Assembly (NCBI GenBank): GCA_016284575.1
Contig: JAEEPD010000208.1
Location: forward strand, 1 to 9,905
Reading direction: 5' to 3'
Source of the DNA: Bacillota bacterium
Lineage (GTDB): Bacteria; Bacillota; Clostridia; Peptostreptococcales; Anaerovoracaceae
Length of the DNA stretch: 9,905 nt
In this document: positions 1-5,277 of the stretch, one piece after another
How positions within the stretch are numbered: position 1 is the stretch's first letter
How the letters are laid out: each line of letters begins with the position of its first letter
Program-made: the position numbers and the translations under genes
Notes under the pieces: model-generated
The model's database searches: none
Seen by the model: the letters and a program-made list of their open reading frames with translations, nothing else
Told to the model about the DNA's origin: nothing

Positions 1-2
1 TG

Positions 3-1616
3 CCTGTCATCTGCTGCGCAGAGGTGTTCAATTATCTGAACATACCTTCAGCCACCAATCTGGTTCACACGCAGCCCTTCAGCAGAAAGACACTTTACAT
101 AACAAATTTTATGAGCGGGTATATCATGAGCCTGGCTCCGGTCTTTATGACGCTGCTGCTTTTATTCACGCTGGTGCCTTTCATAAACAATCAGTACCCG
201 GAGCTTATAAGCTTCTGGGATATGACCGTCTGGTTCATTACCGTGGCTGTGGTGATGCTCTTCGTATACAGCATCAGCGTTCTGGCTTCTGTTGTGAGCG
301 GGACCACAATCATACAGATACTTACGGCCTTCGCCTTTAATTTCCTGCTGCAGGCTCTGTATACGGCTATGCAGGGCTATGCCGAGCAGTTCAGCTTCGG
401 CTACAACTCCAGTGGCAGCTGGGAGGAGTTCGTAAGGCCGATGAATGCATGGACGATGTTCATCGGAGTGAATGGGTTATTCAAATCGGATTACTATCTC
501 GGTCTTCTGATCTATGCTGCCATAGCCATAGCCATCGCTGTGGGCGCGTATTTCATCTACAGGATCAGGCCTCTTGAAAGAACAGGGGACAGCTATGTGT
601 TCACTCCTGTGCAGTGGGGGATCGGCCTGCTGATAAGCTTCTTCGCCTCCTCTCTGGTGGGCCTGGTGATGATGGACAGCTTCGGCTATACAGGCTTCAT
701 CTTCGGAGGCGCCATAGGCTTTGTCATCAGCCAGATGATAGTAAGAAAGACCATACGCATCGCGGATAAGCAGACCGCAAAGGCAGCGCTGGTCTTTACA
801 CTGGTGATGGTGCTTATAATAGCCTGCTTCTCTCTGGACGTTTTCAGGATCACGGGATATGTGCCCGAGGCGTCGCAGGTGAAGGAGGCCAGTGCCTTTA
901 ACTGGATGATCTTTAACAATGGCAGCAGCGCTGTATTTACGGATGAGGCTGATATAGAAAAGCTTATCAGCTTCCAAAAAGAGATCATATCAAACAAAAA
1001 CAGGATACTCCATCCTTCGGATGATGATTACTTCACTTCGAATCTCCAGATCAGCTACACGCTGAAAAACGGACGCACCATATTCAGAAGCTATCCTGTT
1101 CTTCAGAGCATGCTGGAGAATTCAAAGGAGATGGAGTACCTGTACAATAAGAACCGTCCCACCATGGCGGAGATCCTGAACGACCGCAATTACGATGACA
1201 TTACGGTCTATGTGGAGAATATGGAGGGCTCTGAGGATCTGAGCGCAGCTGACAAGAGACTGCTGCTGGAGGCTATTGCAAAGGACGATCAGAAGTCCGA
1301 TTACAAGAGCAAGCTGCAGCTTTACAATGGCACGAAGGAGAGCGGAGATTACATCACCTCGATCCACATGAATTACACCTACCGCGGAGACGGATGGACT
1401 GACTATCAGTATCAGGAGTTCTTCCGGGTGATCCCCGGCTGGAATGGCTTCAGCCCCGGAGACGGAGTGATGGGCGGCACAGGCTATTACAGCTATGATG
1501 TCTGGACCCTCCAGAACCCCGAGCTCTACCAGTGGGTATACAAGATGATAAACGAAGGAAAGCTGATCCCAGCAGGCACTGAAATAACCCAGACAATAAA
1601 CCTGAACTCAAATTAG
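3..1616 (+). CDS. ABC-2-type transporter permease with large C-terminal soluble domain (5'-partial)
   Basis: The reading frame is open to the left edge, so the 5' end is missing. The GTG at 24 has no ribosome-binding site and lies inside a continuing frame, so it is unlikely to be the start. The visible protein opens with a short segment containing QPFSRKTLY, like the (L/Q)PxSRxxLy motif of YtrC/D-type ABC permeases. About seven hydrophobic segments follow, four before and three after a charged RIRPLERTGD loop, ending near FSLDVFRITGY. The last 250 residues or so are hydrophilic and probably extracytoplasmic. They resemble the uncharacterised C-terminal domain (DUF6449-like, from memory) of Clostridia ABC permeases. 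The partner ATPase and regulator would be expected upstream, outside the window. The substrate is unknown. Family assignment is fairly secure; the domain name is less so. Confidence 0.75.
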   Translation, partial: PVICCAEVFNYLNIPSATNLVHTQPFSRKTLYITNFMSGYIMSLAPVFMTLLLLFTLVPFINNQYPELISFWDMTVWFITVAVVMLFVYSISVLASVVSGTTIIQILTAFAFNFLLQALYTAMQGYAEQFSFGYNSSGSWEEFVRPMNAWTMFIGVNGLFKSDYYLGLLIYAAIAIAIAVGAYFIYRIRPLERTGDSYVFTPVQWGIGLLISFFASSLVGLVMMDSFGYTGFIFGGAIGFVISQMIVRKTIRIADKQTAKAALVFTLVMVLIIACFSLDVFRITGYVPEASQVKEASAFNWMIFNNGSSAVFTDEADIEKLISFQKEIISNKNRILHPSDDDYFTSNLQISYTLKNGRTIFRSYPVLQSMLENSKEMEYLYNKNRPTMAEILNDRNYDDITVYVENMEGSEDLSAADKRLLLEAIAKDDQKSDYKSKLQLYNGTKESGDYITSIHMNYTYRGDGWTDYQYQEFFRVIPGWNGFSPGDGVMGGTGYYSYDVWTLQNPELYQWVYKMINEGKLIPAGTEITQTINLNSN

Positions 1617-1664
1617 AGTTTATTTAATGGCTCCTGCCGCAGGGATTCCCATCCGGCTAACAAT

Positions 1665-1698
1665 AAAACCCCTGAATCATTGAGATTCAGGGGTTTTT
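1665..1698. terminator. Bidirectional intrinsic terminator between the ABC permease and ilvE
   Basis: A perfect 14-bp inverted repeat (1665-1678 with 1684-1697) has a 5-nt loop ATTGA. The core is CCCCTGAATC/GATTCAGGGG, flanked by AAAA on the left and TTTTT on the right, so each strand reads a GC-rich stem followed by Ts. It lies 48 bp after the permease stop and 19 bp after the ilvE stop, as expected for a terminator shared by convergent genes. Confidence 0.93.
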
Positions 1699-1716
1699 GA
1701 GTTGCTTTGGATAGCT

Positions 1717-2745
1717 TTAGCACTTGATCTCGTGGATCCAGCCTTCGGGAGCTTCGATCTCGCCCATCTGAATGCCTGTGAGAGTCTCTCTCAGCTTCAG
1801 GATGGTGGGGCCGGGCTCCTCAAGACCCTTGCCGAATACGATGGTCTTGCCGTGGTCATTCAGCTGGCCGACGGGGGAGATAACTGCAGCAGTGCCGCAG
1901 AGACCGCACTCAGCAAAGTCGGGAACCTCTTCGAAGAAGACCTCTCTTTCCTCGACCTTCAGTCCCAGATAGTGCTCTGCTACATAGATCAGAGATCTTC
2001 TGGTGATGGAGGGCAGGATGGAGGGGGACTTGGGAGTAACCACGGTGCCGTCCTTGGTGACGAACAGGAAGTTGGCGCCGCCGGTCTCCTCGACCTTGGT
2101 CCTGGTCTTGGAATCGAGGAACATGTTCTCGTCAAAGCCTGCTCTGTGGGCTTCCATCAGGGGATGGAGGCTCATGGCGTAGTTGAGGCCTGCCTTTACG
2201 TGGCCGGTGCCGTTGGGGGCAGCGCGGTCGAAATCACTTACAGTGATGTAGATGGGCTTGATGGGGCCAGCGAAGTAGCTTCCTACAGGAGTAGTGAAGA
2301 TGCGGAACTGGTATTCCTTGGAGGGCTTGACGCCGATAACAGGTGCGGATCCGAACATGAAGGGACGGATGTAGAGGGAAGCTCCGGTGCCGTAGGGAGG
2401 TACGAAGTCCTCATTCGCTGCAACTACCTTTTCCACTGCCTCTACCCACTTGTCCTTGGGATAGGGGGGCATCTCAAGTCTGATGCAGGTGTTGTACATT
2501 CTCTCTGCATTCAGGTCGGGACGGAAGGTAACGATGCGTCCGTCTACTGTTGTATAGGCCTTGAGGCCCTCGAAGCAGCTCTGGGAATACTGGAGAACGC
2601 CTGCGCTCTCGGAAATGGTAACGGTATCATTTTCTGTGAGGCAGCCTTCGTCCCATGCGCCGTCCTTCCAGTTGGAAACGAAGCGCTTGTGAGTAGGTCT
2701 GTAATTGAATCCGAGATTCGACCAGTCAAGATCTTGCTTTTTCAT
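1717..2745 (-). CDS. ilvE: Branched-chain-amino-acid aminotransferase
   Basis: This is a PLP-dependent fold-type IV aminotransferase that interconverts leucine, isoleucine and valine with their 2-oxoacids, using glutamate/2-oxoglutarate, in the cytoplasm. The protein is 342 residues, a normal length. Visible landmarks are SQSCFEGLKAY near residue 55, RPFMFGS near 127, and HVKAGLNYA with the expected PLP-binding lysine at about K184. KVEETGGANFLF near 217 and CGTAAVISPVGQ near 283 follow. The set matches the larger, eukaryote-like branch of the family. I place the start at the ATG at 2745, because the in-frame GTG at 2754 sits inside the ribosome-binding site AAGGTGG. The gene is monocistronic here and ends at the shared terminator. 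It is not under the nearby T-box. Confidence 0.95.
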   Translation of the reverse strand: MKKQDLDWSNLGFNYRPTHKRFVSNWKDGAWDEGCLTENDTVTISESAGVLQYSQSCFEGLKAYTTVDGRIVTFRPDLNAERMYNTCIRLEMPPYPKDKWVEAVEKVVAANEDFVPPYGTGASLYIRPFMFGSAPVIGVKPSKEYQFRIFTTPVGSYFAGPIKPIYITVSDFDRAAPNGTGHVKAGLNYAMSLHPLMEAHRAGFDENMFLDSKTRTKVEETGGANFLFVTKDGTVVTPKSPSILPSITRRSLIYVAEHYLGLKVEEREVFFEEVPDFAECGLCGTAAVISPVGQLNDHGKTIVFGKGLEEPGPTILKLRETLTGIQMGEIEAPEGWIHEIKC

Positions 2746-2750
2746 TTGAT

Positions 2751-2757
2751 CCACCTT
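2751..2757 (-). promoter_or_regulatory. Ribosome-binding site of ilvE
   Basis: On the minus strand AAGGTGG lies 5 nt before the ATG at 2745. The upstream in-frame GTG (2754-2752) is part of this motif, so it cannot be served by it. This decides the start. Confidence 0.8.
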
Positions 2758-2805
2758 TTAATTAAATACTGTAGAATAGCTGTTTATATGGTAAAATGAA
2801 TAACA

Positions 2806-2835
2806 ACCATACAAATGTTTTTATTTTATGGTCAA
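2806..2835 (-). promoter_or_regulatory. Possible ilvE promoter
   Basis: On the minus strand a TTGACC box (2835-2830) is followed after 18 bp of A/T-rich DNA by TATGGT (2811-2806), which matches the -10 consensus at four of six positions. It would give a leader of about 55 nt. No T-box, riboswitch or attenuator is visible between it and ilvE. The whole 160-bp divergent intergenic region is A/T-rich, so the match could be chance. Confidence 0.4.
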
Positions 2836-2905
2836 GAATTTTAACACACTAAATCGATAAAAGCAAGAGCAAAACACATCAAAAAACATATATCGGAGGT
2901 CATTT

Positions 2906-3523
2906 ATGGATAACAAAGCACTGTATAATCTTGAATACGGCGTGTTCATGCTGGCGACCCGCTTCGAGGAAAAGATGAACGGCTGCATAACCAATACCTG
3001 CATACAGGTGGCCAGCAATCCCACAAGGCTGGCCATTGCCTGCATCAACAGCAATTATACCTGCGAGCTTATAAAAAAGAGCGGGGTGTTCACTCTTTCC
3101 ATTCTGGAGAAGAATGTAAGCTATGCCACCATAGAGCGTTTCGGCATGCAGTCGGGCAGGGATGTGGACAAGTTCGAAGGCCTTGACAAGGGCATGGACT
3201 CCCGCTGGGTGCCGTATCTTAAGACCGAAGCCAATTCCTATATAAGCTGCAATGTGGTCAGCTCCCAGGACCTGGGCAGCCATACGCTTTTCATAGGAGA
3301 GGTGGTGGATGCCGCTGTTCTAAGCCGTGAGCCGTCCCTGACCTATAATTATTATCACGCAAACATCAAGCCAAAGCCCCAGGCTCCCGCTGCGGAAAAG
3401 CCCATAAAGGCCTGGAAGTGCAAGATCTGCGGATATGTGTACGAGGGACCGGTGCTGCCTGCGGACTTCCTCTGTCCCTGGTGCGGTCATCCGGCTGAGG
3501 ATTTTGAGCCCGTATACGAATAG
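2906..3523 (+). CDS. Flavin reductase-like protein with C-terminal rubredoxin domain (Hrb-like)
   Basis: The 205-residue protein has an FMN-binding flavin-reductase-like domain at about 1-155 (YGVFMLATR, GCITNTCIQVASNP, FTLSILEKN, LFIGEVVDA). A proline/alanine linker (KPKPQAPAAEKP) leads to a compact rubredoxin domain at about 169-205. Its four cysteines, in CKIC (172, 175) and CPWC (190, 193), can bind one iron. The short spacing between the pairs is like the rubredoxin tail of rubrerythrin. The layout matches high-molecular-weight rubredoxin of acetogens, known to pass electrons from NADH to a flavodiiron protein that reduces oxygen or nitric oxide. That role is inferred; no flavodiiron gene is in view. 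GGAGGT at 2895-2900 sits 5 nt before the ATG. The gene is divergent from ilvE and no terminator is visible after it. Confidence 0.88.
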   Translation: MDNKALYNLEYGVFMLATRFEEKMNGCITNTCIQVASNPTRLAIACINSNYTCELIKKSGVFTLSILEKNVSYATIERFGMQSGRDVDKFEGLDKGMDSRWVPYLKTEANSYISCNVVSSQDLGSHTLFIGEVVDAAVLSREPSLTYNYYHANIKPKPQAPAAEKPIKAWKCKICGYVYEGPVLPADFLCPWCGHPAEDFEPVYE

Positions 3524-3555
3524 ACATTTTTTGGAGCTTTAGGAGCAGATTTTAC

Positions 3556-3584
3556 TTGACTAAAGCGCTGTAATGGTTTAATAT
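3556..3584 (+). promoter_or_regulatory. Promoter of the T-box-controlled operon
   Basis: TTGACT (3556-3561) and TAATAT (3579-3584) are separated by exactly 17 bp, close to the sigma-A consensus. Transcription would start near 3591, just before stem I of the T-box. A 7-bp inverted repeat, GCTTTAG (3536-3542) with CTAAAGC (3560-3566), overlaps the -35 box; its meaning is unknown. Confidence 0.8.
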
Positions 3585-3589
3585 ACTGA

Positions 3590-3860
3590 AAACGCAAATG
3601 CAGAGATGGTATTATGTGTTTCGGAGATACCTTCCAGAGAGCTGCCGGCTGGTGAAAGGCAGCAGGGAACCGATATGCAGTCTCGTACCGGAGCAGAGCT
3701 TCTGAACCTGCAGTAAGAAGCTACGGGAGATCCCGTCACAGATCAGCCGCTTGATGGAGCGGTGCAGAGCGGTCCCTTTTGGGGCAATACGGGTGGTACC
3801 GTGGTTTATTTGTAAATCATCCCGTAGAAACAGCAATTGTTTCTACGGGTTATCTTTTTT
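3590..3860 (+). promoter_or_regulatory. T-box leader, predicted leucine-specific (CUC specifier)
   Basis: This RNA element senses uncharged tRNA and permits readthrough of a terminator. The stem I apex carries AGAGA (3636-3640), stem GCTGCC/GGCAGC (3641-3646/3658-3663) and TGGTG (3650-3654). Lower stem I can pair TTCC/GGAA (3632-3635/3666-3669), TCGG/CCGA (3621-3624/3670-3673) and GGTA/TACC (3608-3611/3686-3689). That leaves CTC (3682-3684) at the 3' side of the specifier loop, followed by the expected purine, G3685. Middle hairpins are 3697-3703/3716-3722, 3723-3727/3732-3736 and 3747-3751/3758-3762. The T-box proper is GGGTGGTACCGTGG (3791-3804). Its UGGU bulge fits a tRNA ending ACCA, as for tRNA-Leu. 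ACGGG (3789-3793) pairs with CCCGT (3821-3825) as antiterminator. The class is certain; leucine specificity is inferred from the specifier position and the LeuA-like gene below. Confidence 0.92.
3821..3860 (+). terminator. T-box-regulated intrinsic terminator
   Basis: CCCGTAGAAAC (3821-3831) pairs perfectly with GTTTCTACGGG (3839-3849). An additional A-T pair reduces the loop to GCAAT. TTATC and six Ts follow. Its 5' arm overlaps the antiterminator partner, so the two folds are mutually exclusive. It ends 20 nt before the LeuA-like start codon. Confidence 0.95.
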
Positions 3861-3867
3861 GAGAGAT

Positions 3868-3873
3868 GGAGAG
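3868..3873 (+). promoter_or_regulatory. Ribosome-binding site of the LeuA-like gene
   Basis: GGAGAG lies 7 nt before the ATG at 3881. The alternative in-frame ATG at 3866 overlaps this motif and has only a weak GAGA one base upstream, so 3881 is the better start. Confidence 0.65.
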
Positions 3874-3880
3874 ACCTGAA

Positions 3881-5275
3881 ATGAAAAAACTTTACATCGG
3901 CGATTACAGCCTTGCGAAACTGGCAAAGGAAAAGGGCAGAAACCTGCTGTTCAGGGAGAAGACTGCCATTGCGGAGATGCTGGATGGAGTCCTGGCGGAT
4001 GCCATAGAGCTTCCCGCTGTCACCAGTCCAAGGGAGGACAATATAGTTTACAGGACCATAGCCGCAGGCGTTGAGAATTCAAGGCTCTGCATTCCCGTGG
4101 GCTTTTCAACCGAGAGCGTCAGGCAGGCCTGGGAATGTGTAAAGGATGCCAAAAATCCCGGACTTATGGTCTGCGTTCCGCTTTCCACCGTGCAGATGGA
4201 ATACACTCATCATGTGAAGGCTCCTAAGATGCTCTCCAAGATAGAAGAGCTGGTAAAGGCTTCCGCAGAGCTCTGCGATTACGTGGAATTCGTCTGCGGG
4301 GATGCCACAAGAGCGGAAGCTCCCTTCCTGTTTGAGGCTATCAGTCTGGCGGAGAAGAGCGGCGCAAAGGCTGTCACCATTGTGGACGAGCTGGGTCATA
4401 TGCTTCCCGAGGAGTTTGCGAATTTCATCAAGGACATTAAAAATCAGACCGGGCTTCCCGTATATGTTCAGACCTCCGACGCCATAGATCTGGCCACTGC
4501 CTGCGCCATCGCAGCTGTATCCGCTGGCGCTGACGGCGCCAAGACAGCGGTTGCAGGCTCCGACGTGCTCAGGACCGAGGATCTGTGCTACGCCTTAGCG
4601 GCAGTGGGTGAGACCATCGGCGCTTCCACAGGGCTCAAGACCACTCAGCTGCACAGGGATGTGGAGGAACTTATCAAAAAGCTTTCCGGCGAGGTTTACG
4701 TCACCGGCCAGAGCGCCGCAGGCAAGGTGTCCGACATTATGCTCGATGCCTCCTGCACGCTTCCCCAGCTGTCAGAAGCCGCTGTAAGCCTCGGCTACGA
4801 GCTTTCCGACGAGGACTGCGGCAAGGTCTACGACGCCCTGATGCAGCTTTGCGAGAGCAAGGACTATGTGGGCGGCAAGGAGCTGGAGGCCATGATCGCC
4901 AGCTACGCCATGCAGGTGCCATCGACCTATCATCTGGAAAGCTACGTAATAAACTCCAGCAATGTGACCGCTTCAATGGCCAGCATAGTGCTTTATAAGG
5001 ACGACGAGAAGATAACAGGCCTTGCCAGCGGCAACGGCCCCATAGACGCGGCATTTAAGGCAATAGAGCAGGCTGTGGGCTACAGTTACGAGCTGGACGA
5101 CTTCCAGATCAACGCCGTCACCTCCGGCAAGGAGTCTCTGGGCTCCACACTGGTGCGCCTCAGAAGCGGCGGCAGGCTTTATTCCGGCAACGGCCTTTCC
5201 ACAGACATCGTGGGAGCCAGCATCCGGGCTTATATCAACGCACTCAATAAGATCATTTACGAAGAGAGCAGATAG
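3881..5275 (+). CDS. LeuA-like protein with degenerate catalytic barrel and intact C-terminal regulatory domain
   Basis: The protein is 464 residues from the preferred start. Residues 1-270 follow the HMGL-like barrel of 2-isopropylmalate synthase in order: IELP (42-45) for IEAGFP, YVEFVCGDATRAE (134-146) for DVEFSAEDAGRTD, VDELGHMLPEEF (168-179) for DTVGYAVPEEF. Catalytic motifs are lost: TLRDGEQ reads SLAKLAK (10-16), HCHND reads QTSDA (197-201), and NGIGERAGN ends in LRTE. By hand alignment the four metal ligands D, H, H and N become K13, Q197, S199 and E233. Residues 350-464 are a well-kept LeuA allosteric domain (TASMASIVLY, GNGPIDAAFKAIEQAVG, DIVGASIRAYINALNKI), which binds leucine in true LeuA. 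I infer a non-catalytic or altered-function paralogue, perhaps a leucine-sensing partner of the next protein. The two genes are 2 nt apart and under the Leu-type T-box. Confidence 0.85.
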   Translation: MKKLYIGDYSLAKLAKEKGRNLLFREKTAIAEMLDGVLADAIELPAVTSPREDNIVYRTIAAGVENSRLCIPVGFSTESVRQAWECVKDAKNPGLMVCVPLSTVQMEYTHHVKAPKMLSKIEELVKASAELCDYVEFVCGDATRAEAPFLFEAISLAEKSGAKAVTIVDELGHMLPEEFANFIKDIKNQTGLPVYVQTSDAIDLATACAIAAVSAGADGAKTAVAGSDVLRTEDLCYALAAVGETIGASTGLKTTQLHRDVEELIKKLSGEVYVTGQSAAGKVSDIMLDASCTLPQLSEAAVSLGYELSDEDCGKVYDALMQLCESKDYVGGKELEAMIASYAMQVPSTYHLESYVINSSNVTASMASIVLYKDDEKITGLASGNGPIDAAFKAIEQAVGYSYELDDFQINAVTSGKESLGSTLVRLRSGGRLYSGNGLSTDIVGASIRAYINALNKIIYEESR

Positions 5276-5277
5276 AG

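Noticed and set aside
24..26. GTG as start of the first gene
   Set aside because: The frame continues upstream to the window edge, no ribosome-binding site precedes it, and the residues before it fit the protein.
1890..1910. CGLC in IlvE as a mammalian-type redox CxxC switch
   Set aside because: In mammalian BCAT the CxxC follows the GTA motif. Here the CGLC lies before it and the aligned positions are not cysteines.
1702..2799. 365-codon open frame on the plus strand
   Set aside because: It is antisense to ilvE, which has complete family motifs and a ribosome-binding site.
3612..3836. Small minus-strand open frame
   Set aside because: It covers the T-box leader, whose RNA motifs explain the sequence conservation.
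3866..3868. ATG at 3866 as start of the LeuA-like gene
   Set aside because: It overlaps the ribosome-binding site used by the ATG at 3881 and has no good site of its own.
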